A stretch of 64,000 nucleotides of DNA from JOPF136 sp035541255 (GTDB lineage Bacteria; Acidobacteriota; Terriglobia; Acidiferrales; UBA7541): contig DATKNR010000006.1 in the NCBI GenBank assembly GCA_035541255.1, forward strand, positions 26,659-90,658, written 5' to 3'. A program made the position numbers and the translations under genes. This document shows, one piece after another, positions 33,369 through 41,287 of the stretch (position 1 is its first letter; every line of letters begins with the position of its first letter). Under the pieces are notes generated by a model. The model ran no database searches and was not told where the DNA came from. It saw only the letters and a program-made list of their open reading frames with translations.

Positions 33369-34286
33369 CTAGCGGAAAATATTCCGGACAATAAACATCA
33401 GGTTTGCGGGCCGCTCCGCCAACCGCCGCATGAAATAGGGAAACCAGTCCCGGCCGTACGGAATGTACACGCGCATCCGGTAACCTTCGCGGATCAGCTC
33501 CCGCTGCAGGTCCGGACGGATCCCGTACAGCATCTGGAATTCGAATTTGTCCTTCGCGATTCCCTGCTCCCCGGCATACCGCTTCGTCGCCGCAATCATC
33601 GCCGGATCGTGTGTGGCGATCCCGTGGTACACGCCGCTGGGAAGCAGGATGCGCATCAACTTCACATAATTCGCGTCTACGTCGTGCTTCTCCGGGAAGG
33701 CGATGTCTGGCGGTTCCAGGTACGCGCCCTTGCACAGCCGGATCCGGCAGTCCGCCGCCACGAGCGCACGAATGTCTCCTTCGCTACGGTGCAGGTAGGA
33801 CTGGATTACCGTCCCCACCGCCGCCGACTCCCGCCTCAGCCGCAGCGCCATATCCACCGTCCGCTGCGTGTACGCGGACCCTTCCATATCCATCCGCACG
33901 AAATTGCCCAGCGACTCGGCGTGCTTCACGATCGGTAGCATCTGCTCCTGGCAAAACTCCGCGCCGAAATCCAGCCCCAATTGCGTAAGTTTCAGCGAGA
34001 CGTTGGCATCCAGCTTTTCCTTCGCAATCCGTTCGAAGACGCCCAGGTACATCTCCCGTGCGCGTTCCGCCGCCTCCCGTGTGGCTACGTTCTCGCCCAG
34101 AAAATCCAGGGAAACTTTCAGGCCTGCGTCGTTCGCCGCGCGCGCCGCAGCCACGGCGTCGTCCAGTTCTTCTCCCGCCACAAACCGCCGTGCCGTCCGC
34201 CGCGCCAGGTGGTTGGACAGCACGAATCGTTTGGCCCGTGAGTTCTGCGCGAGCGCGATGAGCGTGCCGCGGATCATCGAGCGCAC
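33369..34286 (-). CDS. putA: Proline dehydrogenase
   Basis: 305 residues of the monofunctional PRODH barrel, as in Thermus and Bacillus. Signatures include VSLKLTQLGLDF, FVRMDMEGSAYT, RIRLCKGAYLEP, FQMLYGIRPDLQ and the C-terminal VYIPYGRDWFPYFMRRLAER segment with its paired arginines for the proline carboxylate. It oxidises proline to pyrroline-5-carboxylate with FAD and passes electrons to quinone. The P5C dehydrogenase half is absent and not adjacent. The gene symbol is used loosely for a one-domain enzyme. Confidence 0.94.
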   Translation of the reverse strand: MRSMIRGTLIALAQNSRAKRFVLSNHLARRTARRFVAGEELDDAVAAARAANDAGLKVSLDFLGENVATREAAERAREMYLGVFERIAKEKLDANVSLKLTQLGLDFGAEFCQEQMLPIVKHAESLGNFVRMDMEGSAYTQRTVDMALRLRRESAAVGTVIQSYLHRSEGDIRALVAADCRIRLCKGAYLEPPDIAFPEKHDVDANYVKLMRILLPSGVYHGIATHDPAMIAATKRYAGEQGIAKDKFEFQMLYGIRPDLQRELIREGYRMRVYIPYGRDWFPYFMRRLAERPANLMFIVRNIFR

Positions 34287-34425
34287 GCCCAGTTTCTCGC
34301 GGACGTGGTAGCGCCCGCCTTCAGGCCGGCATTCCGCCTTGTCTCTTGGATCTTGGAGCTAAAAAGGTGGGTTGTTCTCCGGCTCTCCGCCGGTGCCGCC
34401 TCAAACGCCGCTCGCCCGCGACAAC

Positions 34426-35355
34426 TCAGTGGGTTGGTCCCCCCGATTCGAGAAAGCGTTCCGCTTCGAGCGCCGCCATGCAGCCCGACCCCGCCGCGGT
34501 CACCGCTTGACGGTACACGTGGTCCTGAACGTCTCCAGCCACGAATACTCCCGGTACATTTGTTTTCGCGCCGTTTTTCGCCACCAGGTAGCCCGCCTCG
34601 TCCATGTCCAGCTTTCCGCGGAACACCTTCGTGTTCGGCTCGTGACCGATGGCTACAAACATCCCGTGCACAGGCAGGTCCATCGTCTTCCCGTTATTCG
34701 ACTCGCGCAGCCGGATCGTCTCCACCGCGCCCTTCGAGCAGTCCAGCACGTCCGTCACCACGTATGGCGTCAGGAACTGGATTTTCTCGTTCTTCCGCGC
34801 GCGCTCCAGCATGATTTTCGACGCCCGGAACTCGTTCCGTCGGTGCACCACGGTCACTTTCGTCGCGAATTTTGTCAGGAAGATGGCTTCTTCCAGCGCC
34901 GTATCGCCGCCGCCGATTACCGCCACTTCCTTTCCGCGGTAAAAATAGCCGTCGCAGGTGGCGCACGTGGTCACGCCGTGACCCATCAGTTTCCGTTCGC
35001 TCTCCAGGCCCAGCAGCCGTGCGGAAGCGCCCGCCGCGACGATCAGCGCCTCGCACTCGAATTTCTCCGCGCCCACTTCCACCGTAAACGGCCGCCGCCC
35101 CAGATCCACCGCGGTCACCACTCCCGCCCGGAATTTCGCTCCGAACCGCTGCGCCTGCTTCCGCATGTTTTCGATCAGGTCCGGGCCCATGATCCCGTCC
35201 GGAAATCCCGGATAGTTTTCCACCATCGTCGTGATGGTCAGCTGGCCGCCCGGTTCATGCCCGTCGATTACCAGCGGTGAAAGGTTTGCCCGCGCCGCAT
35301 AGATCGCCGCCGTCAATCCCGCGCATCCGCTGCCGATGATGATTACCTTCTCCAC
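34426..35355 (-). CDS. trxB: Thioredoxin reductase
   Basis: 309 residues. The FAD-binding motif is IIGSGCAGLTAAIYAARA. The redox-active disulfide is ATCATCDGYFY (C-A-T-C, about residue 136), followed by the NADPH site VIGGGDTALEEA and a late GDVQDHVYRQAVTAAGSGC. It uses NADPH to reduce thioredoxin. A possible extended -10 and a 10-bp inverted repeat lie upstream (see separate entries). The adjacent iron operon ends just beyond DUF971. Confidence 0.95.
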   Translation of the reverse strand: MEKVIIIGSGCAGLTAAIYAARANLSPLVIDGHEPGGQLTITTMVENYPGFPDGIMGPDLIENMRKQAQRFGAKFRAGVVTAVDLGRRPFTVEVGAEKFECEALIVAAGASARLLGLESERKLMGHGVTTCATCDGYFYRGKEVAVIGGGDTALEEAIFLTKFATKVTVVHRRNEFRASKIMLERARKNEKIQFLTPYVVTDVLDCSKGAVETIRLRESNNGKTMDLPVHGMFVAIGHEPNTKVFRGKLDMDEAGYLVAKNGAKTNVPGVFVAGDVQDHVYRQAVTAAGSGCMAALEAERFLESGGPTH

Positions 35356-35412
35356 GATCTCTTCCCTCCGCGGCCATTCGATTCCCGCCGCGGCCTTCAG
35401 GTTGCGCGCCCG

Positions 35413-35421
35413 ATTCTAGCA
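35413..35421 (-). promoter_or_regulatory. Predicted extended -10 of trxB
   Basis: On the minus strand TGC-TAGAAT matches an extended -10 (TGnTAnnnT), 57 bases before the trxB start. The corresponding -35 position falls inside the inverted repeat at 35426-35450. Confidence 0.45.
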
Positions 35422-35425
35422 TGGC

Positions 35426-35450
35426 GTCAGCATCCGACCAGGATGCTGAC
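35426..35450. repeat. Perfect 10-bp inverted repeat upstream of trxB
   Basis: GTCAGCATCC, a 5-base loop (GACCA), then GGATGCTGAC: both arms match exactly. No T-run follows on either strand, so it is a poor intrinsic terminator. It overlaps the expected -35 region of trxB and could be an operator, or it may be part of a repeat family, since a CTGAGCGAGCGGAGCGAGTC string follows at 35452. Confidence 0.75.
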
Positions 35451-35515
35451 CCTGAGCGAGCGGAGCGAGTCGAGGGGCCACGTGCTACTGTCATTTTGTA
35501 CCGCCGGATTCCCCC

Positions 35516-35920
35516 TCACTGCTTCCCGACGCCCGTTGCCGCCTTGCTGCATTCCTCGCACGGGCACACGCTCCTCAGGTATTCGAAGCTGTAGATTCCC
35601 GTCGTATGCCCGTCGCTGAAATCAATCTGGATGGCGTAATTCCCCACTGCTTTGGCCTGCCTCGCCGTGGGTTTCGGCTTGTACATCGGCAGCGAAGGCC
35701 CCATCCCAGGAAGCGTGGCCGGGGTGCCGCCGGGCACCGTGGCCATTGCCTTCTTCTCCCGCTCCTCGTTGCACGTGGCGCACGGGCATTGCTCGCGCAG
35801 GTACACGAAGTCGTAGTGGCTCGCGTGTCCGTCGCCCCATTCAATATCCACGCCGCTTCCTGTGGACACGTTTACCTTCACCGACGCCGGCCGCTTCCGC
35901 GGATCGAAGAACGTCGCCAT
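35516..35920 (-). CDS. DUF971 domain protein
   Basis: 134 residues. The DUF971 fold (as at the N-terminus of gamma-butyrobetaine hydroxylase) shows in VDIEWGDGHASHYDFVYLR and IQIDFSDGHTTGIYSFEYLR, two related halves. Each half ends in a Cys-rich string, CPCATC and CPCEEC, giving up to six Cys. Family members are linked with Fe-S cluster proteins. It begins 7 bases after the ABC ATPase of the iron operon, so it is probably part of that transcript. Its role there is unknown. Confidence 0.85.
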   Translation of the reverse strand: MATFFDPRKRPASVKVNVSTGSGVDIEWGDGHASHYDFVYLREQCPCATCNEEREKKAMATVPGGTPATLPGMGPSLPMYKPKPTARQAKAVGNYAIQIDFSDGHTTGIYSFEYLRSVCPCEECSKAATGVGKQ

Positions 35921-35927
35921 CGTCCGG

Positions 35928-37013
35928 TCAGGTCCGCGTCTTTCCGTCGCCGCAGCACTCCCCCGGCGGAATGGGATTTCCGTGCGGACACGTTTTGGGG
36001 TGGTTCAGAAACGTGCAAATGCGCTCATCGAGCTCCGGCGAAATGATGTGCTCGAACTTGCAGGCCTGGCTGCGCGCTTCCGGGTCGTCGATGCGGAACG
36101 TATCCGTGAACAGCCGCTCCGCCAGCCGGTGCCGGCGCACGATGTCGCGCGCCCGCGCTTCTCCCGAGGCGGTCAGCGACACCTCCGAATCCTCCACCGC
36201 CACCAGGCCTGAATTCGCCATCCGGCCGAGCATGCGCATCGGATCCAGCTGCCCCACCGTGCGCATCCGTTCCACCCGTGCCGGCGTCCCTTCCTCGCCG
36301 CAGATCCAGATTTGCTGCAGCATGTGATCGAACCGCTCCTGGTCGTCCGCCGAATACACCGTCACCTGCGACAGCCGGCCGTGCGCCAGTTCGATCCGCC
36401 GGTCAGCCAGCCGTCCGATCGATGGGTCGTGCGTCACCAGCAGGATTGTGTGACCCTGGGTGTGCAGTTCCCGCAGCAGGTTCACCACGATTCGTTCGTT
36501 CGCTTCGTCCAGGTTTCCCGTGGGCTCGTCCGCCAGAATGATTTTCGGCTGGTTGATCAGCGCCCGTGCGATGGCCACGCGCTGCTGCTCTCCGCCCGAG
36601 AGCTGCGATGGCAGATGCGTCGCGCGTTCCCCCAATCCCACGCGCTCCAGGGATTCCTGCGCCTCCTGTTCGTCCGTCATGCTGTGGAAATACTGCGCCA
36701 GCATCACGTTTTCCAGCGCCGTGAGGTACGGAACCAGGTGGAATTGCTGGAAGATGAAGCCCACCTTTTCCGCCCGGTACCGCGTCAGCCCGGCCTCGTC
36801 CATTTTCCCGATGTCCGCCCCGGCTACGAACACGCGTCCACTGGTCGGCGTATCCAGCCCGCCCAGGATGTTCACCAGCGTGGTCTTGCCCGAGCCGGAC
36901 GGCCCCATGATGGCGATCCACTCCCCGGATTCCACCGCGAAGCTCAGGTCGTCCAGCGCGCGCACACCGCCGTATTCCTTCGTCACGTGTTCCGCAACCA
37001 CCAGCGCGCTCAT
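35928..37013 (-). CDS. ABC transporter ATPase fused to a complete DtxR-type metalloregulator
   Basis: 361 residues. Residues 1-222 form a MacB/LolD-type ATPase: Walker A MGPSGSGKTTLVN, Q-loop FIFQQFHLVPYLTALENV, signature LSGGEQQRVAIARAL, Walker B IILADEPTGNLDE and the H-loop VTHD. Residues 225-361 form a DtxR-like module: a winged helix (ERFDHMLQQIW to LVAVEDSEVSLTASGEARA), then RRHRLAERLF and QACKFEHIISPELDERI, in which C-x-x-E-H matches the primary metal ligands of DtxR, and finally HPKTCPHGNPIPPGECC. The ATG overlaps the permease stop. It is last of the transport genes in the FTR1 operon, and I infer metal control of either transport or transcription. I know no characterised example of this fusion. 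Confidence 0.9.
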   Translation of the reverse strand: MSALVVAEHVTKEYGGVRALDDLSFAVESGEWIAIMGPSGSGKTTLVNILGGLDTPTSGRVFVAGADIGKMDEAGLTRYRAEKVGFIFQQFHLVPYLTALENVMLAQYFHSMTDEQEAQESLERVGLGERATHLPSQLSGGEQQRVAIARALINQPKIILADEPTGNLDEANERIVVNLLRELHTQGHTILLVTHDPSIGRLADRRIELAHGRLSQVTVYSADDQERFDHMLQQIWICGEEGTPARVERMRTVGQLDPMRMLGRMANSGLVAVEDSEVSLTASGEARARDIVRRHRLAERLFTDTFRIDDPEARSQACKFEHIISPELDERICTFLNHPKTCPHGNPIPPGECCGDGKTRT

Positions 37014-38164
37014 TCGCTCTCCCTCAGCACGATCCCGGGCCGCACATGGCTCAGCAGACGCAGCGGCAGCGCCCCGACCAGCGCCACGGCCACCATCACC
37101 GCCAGGATCAAGGGGATCACCTCTAACCGCAGCGTCGTCGCCGTTCCGAACACCCGCCTCCCAATCCATGCGGAAAGCAGCGTGCCCAGCACCGCCCCGG
37201 TGATTCCTCCCGCCGCGCCCAACAATCCCGCTTCCGCGAGGAACAGCCGGATGATCCGCGTCATTTCTCCGCCCAGCGCTTTCATCAATCCCACGTCGGC
37301 TCGCCGCTCGATGGCCAGCGCCAGCGTCGTGGCCAGCACGCATAGCGACGTGAGCGTCAGTATCAATGCCACCGACCAGAAAAGCAGCGCATGCACGCGC
37401 GCCAGCAACTGACCCTCGGCCTGCGAAATCTGACGCAGCGGCCTCACTTCCATCCCCGGCAGCTTCGCGCCCAGTTGTGCTGCGTAATGCTCCACTTGCT
37501 CCGGTGTTCCCGCCACGCTCATCTGAACCATGCTGAGTTTTCCGGCCAGGCCGGCCAGCTTTTGCGCCACGGAGAGATTCGCGAATACCTGGTCGTCCTC
37601 CGCCCCTCCTGTGGAAACTACTCCGGCCACGCGCAGCGTTGCCGAGCGGTCCGCATAGCGCAATTCCAGCGAACTCCCCGGCCTCACCAGCAGCCGTGCC
37701 GCTGCCTGCTGCCCCACCAGGCATGCTCCCGTGTCCTCGCGGTCCGTCACCCATTGCCCGTTCAGACTCCACCACGGCGCCAGCCGCGGATAGGCGTCCA
37801 GCCACGTCCCCGCCAGCACCAGGCTCGTCTCTCTTCCCGGCGACCGCACAATCAGATACAAACTCGGCGCAAGAGCCATCACCGGTCCGCTGCCCGCTCC
37901 GTATTCCGGAGCGAGAACCGGCCGCACCACGTCTTCGCTGAACACGCTGCCAGGCTCGTCGCTCGCTCCCGGCGGAACCGCGCTGCGAATCAGTACATTC
38001 GGCCCCAGCGTGCGCAGCTCGTGGCTGAATTTTCTTTCCGCGTCGAATTCCAGGTTCAATAGCGCCGCGCTCGCCGTGGCCCCGCTCACGATGGCAATCA
38101 ACGCAACCGCCAGCCGGCCGCGGCCGCGCACGATCATCTGTCGCAGCACGCGCCAGAACATCAT
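37010..38164 (-). CDS. FtsX/MacB-type ABC permease, second of two
   Basis: 384 residues. There is one N-terminal span (GRLAVALIAIVSGATASAALLN), a roughly 200-residue MacB-like periplasmic domain, then three C-terminal spans (from WSVALILTLTSLCVLATTLAL onward), the usual FtsX topology. ERRADVGLMKALGGE is the coupling-helix motif. It overlaps the other permease at its start (ATGA/ATGATG) and the ATPase at its end. Comparable paired permeases beside FTR1-DUF2318 genes occur in the p19/Ftr1 region of Campylobacter, as I recall. It should move electrons, iron or a ligand across the inner membrane; the mechanism is unknown. Confidence 0.88.
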   Translation of the reverse strand: MMFWRVLRQMIVRGRGRLAVALIAIVSGATASAALLNLEFDAERKFSHELRTLGPNVLIRSAVPPGASDEPGSVFSEDVVRPVLAPEYGAGSGPVMALAPSLYLIVRSPGRETSLVLAGTWLDAYPRLAPWWSLNGQWVTDREDTGACLVGQQAAARLLVRPGSSLELRYADRSATLRVAGVVSTGGAEDDQVFANLSVAQKLAGLAGKLSMVQMSVAGTPEQVEHYAAQLGAKLPGMEVRPLRQISQAEGQLLARVHALLFWSVALILTLTSLCVLATTLALAIERRADVGLMKALGGEMTRIIRLFLAEAGLLGAAGGITGAVLGTLLSAWIGRRVFGTATTLRLEVIPLILAVMVAVALVGALPLRLLSHVRPGIVLRESE

Positions 38165-39456
38165 TCCCCCCGCAGCACGGGCGCTGCTTCCAGCCGCGCT
38201 ACCCGGCCCAGCGGCCACAGGCTCCCCGCCAGCGTCACCGCCAGCGCCAGCGCCATCACCACCGGCAACAACACCATACGTCCCGTGCCCGGCACTCCGA
38301 AAACGATCTTGCCCACAAGGTAGCCCAGTCCTTCACCAGCCAGATAACCGGCGATTCCCCCGAACAACGCAACAAACAATTGCTCCGCGACGAACAGCCC
38401 CACAATCCGCCGGCGTCCCGCGCCAAGCGCTTTCATCAACCCGATTTCCCGCCGCCGCTCGAGAACAGTCGTGGCAGATGCGGAACCGATCACCAGCGCC
38501 GCGGCCACCAGCGCCGTCACGCTCACCAGCCACAGCAGCGCGCTCAGCCGGTTCAACACGCGTCCTTCCGTCTCCGCCACCTGCCGCACCACACGCACTT
38601 CCGACCCCGGCAGCTCCTGTTTGATCTGAAACGCAATCGACGAGATATACGGCGTGCAAAACCAGCGGTCGTATTCCGTCGGATTCATCGTGTCCGGGTC
38701 CCGCTGCGCGAGTTCGTTATCCGGTGTCGTCAGCGCGCTCACCAGCAGCCGCCGGTATTCGTCTCCATGCCCAGTCAACTGCTGCACCAGCCACAGTGGC
38801 GCCACGATTTCCTGGTCCTCCGCTCCTCCTGTGGTCAGGATCCCGCTCACGCGAAGTAAGTTCTCCTCACCCCCGACGCGCACTGTGAGCGAATCTCCGC
38901 GACGAATACCCGCCCGGCTGGCCAGCGACGCGCCCACCACCACCGCCGGCCCTCCGCGCGTCACCTGCTCGTGGTCCGGAAACCACTCCCCCTCCACCTT
39001 CCACCACGGATGCGTCTTCAGCACTCCTGTCGTGAAGGTGCTCCCGTCGGGAACGGGAACCTCATGCGCTGCCCATGTCCCCACGATTCGCGTGGCCAGC
39101 CGGCTCCCGCCGCGCTCCAATTCCGCGGGGGCGTCCAGAAATGGGCTGAACCCCACGATGTTGAACCGCCAGAAAATTGTACGTAGTTTGCCGAGGTCGG
39201 CCTGATGCAGGTAGGAACCTTCTTCCACCGGACGGTAATCCGTCCCGGCGATCTCCAGTGGCAGCGTGTCCGATTTCGGCGTCACCACCAGGTTCGCGCC
39301 CAGCCGCCGGAACTCCCGCGCCATGCGGTCTCCCACGTCCAGCGCCGTAACCAGTGCCGCCGTGGTAATCGCCATCCCCAGCGCCAGCGCCGCAGCCTCC
39401 AGCCATTTCCGTGCCGGGTTTCGTAGAAACGACTCGCCGAGGATCCGAAAGAACAT
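38161..39456 (-). CDS. FtsX/MacB-type ABC permease, first of two
   Basis: 431 residues with the same layout as its partner: an N-terminal span (WLEAAALALGMAITTAALVTAL), a long periplasmic domain (about 45-300) and three C-terminal spans, ending in RLEAAPVLRGE. The motif ERRREIGLMKALGAG marks the cytosolic coupling loop. It lies 10 bases after FTR1-DUF2318. The two permeases share TTGGAED-type stretches (LTTGGAEDQE here, STGGAEDDQ in the other), so they are paralogues that would form a heterodimer with the DtxR-fused ATPase. Confidence 0.88.
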   Translation of the reverse strand: MFFRILGESFLRNPARKWLEAAALALGMAITTAALVTALDVGDRMAREFRRLGANLVVTPKSDTLPLEIAGTDYRPVEEGSYLHQADLGKLRTIFWRFNIVGFSPFLDAPAELERGGSRLATRIVGTWAAHEVPVPDGSTFTTGVLKTHPWWKVEGEWFPDHEQVTRGGPAVVVGASLASRAGIRRGDSLTVRVGGEENLLRVSGILTTGGAEDQEIVAPLWLVQQLTGHGDEYRRLLVSALTTPDNELAQRDPDTMNPTEYDRWFCTPYISSIAFQIKQELPGSEVRVVRQVAETEGRVLNRLSALLWLVSVTALVAAALVIGSASATTVLERRREIGLMKALGAGRRRIVGLFVAEQLFVALFGGIAGYLAGEGLGYLVGKIVFGVPGTGRMVLLPVVMALALAVTLAGSLWPLGRVARLEAAPVLRGE

Positions 39457-39466
39457 GGAGAGATTT

Positions 39467-40732
39467 CTAGTGCTTCAAGAACGGTTTGTCCGCTTCCGTC
39501 ACCGCGGCCACGGTGAACACGATCTGATTTCCTTCCACTCGCGATGCGAACCCGATGGGATTGCATCCGCCCGACTGGCCGATCGTCGGGATATAAATCG
39601 GCGCTCCGCAGTTCCGGCAAATCACGTTCTGCCCGTCCTGCCGGTAGCCTGCCGGCCCGCAGATGGCGCATGCGTCCAGCGCCGTGGCGTATCCGCCGCC
39701 CGGTTTCCGAATGACCAGGAACCGGATCTGCGTGCCCTCCGATTCCACCGTAAAGAAGTGCAGCCTCCCGTCCTCCACCGAGCCCGTCGGAATGCTGATC
39801 ACGCCGTTCTGCGCCGTCACGGCTACAGCCGGCGGTGGCGCTGCCGCCACCTCGGAATAGAGGAAATCGGCCGTCAGCCCCAGCACCACGATCAGGCATG
39901 AGGTTACGGCCAGCAGCATCCATCGCCGCTGCCGCCGCCGCTCCCATTCCCGCCGCCGCCGCTCCGCCGGGTTCTCGCCATCTACTGCCTTCACCGGCTT
40001 CGAAGTGAACCATTCGCGTACGATCAGCAGAACCGCGACGCCGAATACGAGCACGAAGAAAAACACCTCGTGGCTCACGATTGGCCCGACAATCGCCATT
40101 TCTGTCCGGCTCGAAGGCAGCCATTCCGCCTCGCTCATTTCATGCAGCCCGGTGAGGAACAGTTGCGCGGCCACCACATACAGTATGGTGCTCGTCGCCG
40201 CAAAGAATCGCCCCAGTGGAATTTTCAGCGTCCCGTGGAAGAAGAAGATGCCCACCGCCACGGCCAGTGCCAGGCCCAGCGACGTGCCGATCCATGTCGC
40301 CAGCCCGTCGCTCGACAGCTCCACGGCGCGAAGGATGAGCACCAGCTCCACTCCCTCCCGCACCACCATCACGAAGACGAACGTTGCCAGGCCCATCCCT
40401 GCGGCGAGCGTGCTTTTCTGCGCGAACGTCTCCACGCGCAGTTCGATTTCTTTTCGCAGGCTCCGCGCCACACGGTTCATCCACACAACCATCGTGATGA
40501 CCAGCAGCCCGGCCACCAGCATCAGCAGCCCTTCAAACCCGTCTTCGCTGATCTTCCAGTGGTCCATCAGCGCGGCGCCTGCCAGGCTGGCCACCACTGC
40601 CGCCCCAAGCCCCATCCACACGAATCTTGCCAGGTGGCGGCGGCCCGTACGGCCCAGATACACCAGTACGATGCCCACCACGAGGGCGGCCTCGACACCT
40701 TCACGCATGGCGACTAGAAGTGCGGAAAGCAA
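39467..40732 (-). CDS. FTR1 iron permease fused to DUF2318 (Fe-S-like) domain
   Basis: 421 residues. The N-terminal FTR1 part (about 1-260, seven spans) has two REGxE iron motifs, MREGVEAALVVG and VREGVELVLILRA. A basic linker and another span (WMLLAVTSCLIVVLGL) lead to a periplasmic DUF2318 domain (about 315-421) with two CxxC pairs, ACAICGPAGY and CRNCGAPIYIP. Together these are the membrane parts of an iron importer. The TTG at 40732 is chosen because GAGGAG lies 5 bases ahead and FTR1 proteins begin at this residue; GTG 40738 is close. A promoter and operator lie just upstream. Confidence 0.9.
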   Translation of the reverse strand: MLSALLVAMREGVEAALVVGIVLVYLGRTGRRHLARFVWMGLGAAVVASLAGAALMDHWKISEDGFEGLLMLVAGLLVITMVVWMNRVARSLRKEIELRVETFAQKSTLAAGMGLATFVFVMVVREGVELVLILRAVELSSDGLATWIGTSLGLALAVAVGIFFFHGTLKIPLGRFFAATSTILYVVAAQLFLTGLHEMSEAEWLPSSRTEMAIVGPIVSHEVFFFVLVFGVAVLLIVREWFTSKPVKAVDGENPAERRRREWERRRQRRWMLLAVTSCLIVVLGLTADFLYSEVAAAPPPAVAVTAQNGVISIPTGSVEDGRLHFFTVESEGTQIRFLVIRKPGGGYATALDACAICGPAGYRQDGQNVICRNCGAPIYIPTIGQSGGCNPIGFASRVEGNQIVFTVAAVTEADKPFLKH

Positions 40733-40776
40733 ATCCACTCCTCGGAAGGAACCCCTGCGGCCGGTCCCCGCCTCCA

Positions 40777-40795
40777 GTTGCAAACCATTCGCAAC
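40777..40795 (-). promoter_or_regulatory. 19-bp imperfect palindrome, candidate iron operator
   Basis: GTTGCGAATGGTTTGCAAC on the minus strand pairs at 7 of 9 positions about its centre. It begins just downstream of the predicted start of transcription for FTR1-DUF2318. DtxR/IdeR boxes are also 19-bp interrupted palindromes, and the operon itself encodes a DtxR-type domain; Fur is another possible reader. The binding protein is not established. Confidence 0.55.
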
Positions 40796-40805
40796 TAGGA
40801 AACCA

Positions 40806-40834
40806 ACACTATCAGCATCCCGCCCTTACGTCAA
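40806..40834 (-). promoter_or_regulatory. Predicted sigma70 promoter of the iron operon
   Basis: On the minus strand: TTGACG (40834-40829), a 17-base spacer and TAGTGT (40811-40806). The predicted start (about 40799) precedes the palindrome at 40777-40795 and leaves a leader of about 65 bases. Confidence 0.65.
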
Positions 40835-40952
40835 GCTTCGCCTCAGCAGGCTGCCCCCGCGGAACCATTTCGCCTCCACTGCCTCGCTGGGCGGACTCGT
40901 CGAGGGCCAGACCCCCTTCCTCCCTCGCTTTTTTTCGCTTTTTCTTCATTTT

Positions 40953-40985
40953 TTGCTTGCATTCTGGTTATTACTATGCTATAGG
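40953..40985 (+). promoter_or_regulatory. Predicted promoter of the Cys/His-motif and GH46-like genes
   Basis: Two overlapping readings: TTGCTT (40953-40958)/TATGCT (40975-40980) with 16 bases between, or TTGCAT (40957-40962)/TATAGG (40980-40985) with 17. Upstream T-tracts could act as an UP-like element. The leader would be about 300 bases and would include the 39-bp repeats. Confidence 0.5.
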
Positions 40986-41040
40986 TGCTCTCGGTGAATG
41001 TTCGGTTGCCGGTTCGTATGCGCCAGAGGGTTTCGGCCCC

Positions 41041-41157
41041 TAAGTCTTGTGTTGGCAACTCTTCCGTCGATCCCCGCGCTAAGTCCTTTACTGGCAACTC
41101 TTCCCAAACACCGCGCTGTAAGTCCCTTTGATTGCAACTCTTTCGAAAGGAGATTCG
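41041..41157 (+). repeat. Three tandem 39-bp repeats in a 5' leader
   Basis: Units start at 41041, 41080 and 41119, exactly 39 bases apart. Each begins TAAGTC and carries (G/T)GCAACTCTT about 13 bases in: GGCAACTCTT in units 1 and 2, TGCAACTCTT in unit 3. The remaining bases differ. 39 is a multiple of 3, but no supported gene covers them. Confidence 0.75.
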
Positions 41158-41287
41158 GGGGGAGCATCCGGCAGCCATCTGAATTGCGACTTCGATCTGA
41201 GGCCTGCCCGCTCGTTCGTTCTTTCGCTGCAATCCCCTTGCTGTGCTCGCCACAACCGAGTTTCCCATCCACGCCCTAGGAGGCCCA

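Larger units (their letters stand above)
40835..41287. other. Non-coding divergent region with T-tracts and tandem repeats
   Basis: About 450 bases with no credible gene. It holds T-rich tracts (40928-40954) ahead of a plus-strand promoter and a 39-bp tandem repeat (41041-41157). The minus-strand frames across it have no start context or recognisable domain. Confidence 0.6.

Noticed and set aside
35928..37805. A longer start for the ABC ATPase frame (up to 37805)
   Set aside because: The extra 264 residues are the permease read in another frame. The ATG at 37013 overlaps the permease stop and begins the ATPase fold.
41041..41157. The 39-bp repeats as a CRISPR array
   Set aside because: Only three units, no repeat-spacer alternation, imperfect units and no cas gene nearby.
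40979..41272. Minus-strand frames with a 13-residue repeat
   Set aside because: The periodicity simply reflects the 39-bp DNA repeats. There is no start context, and three frames show the same effect.
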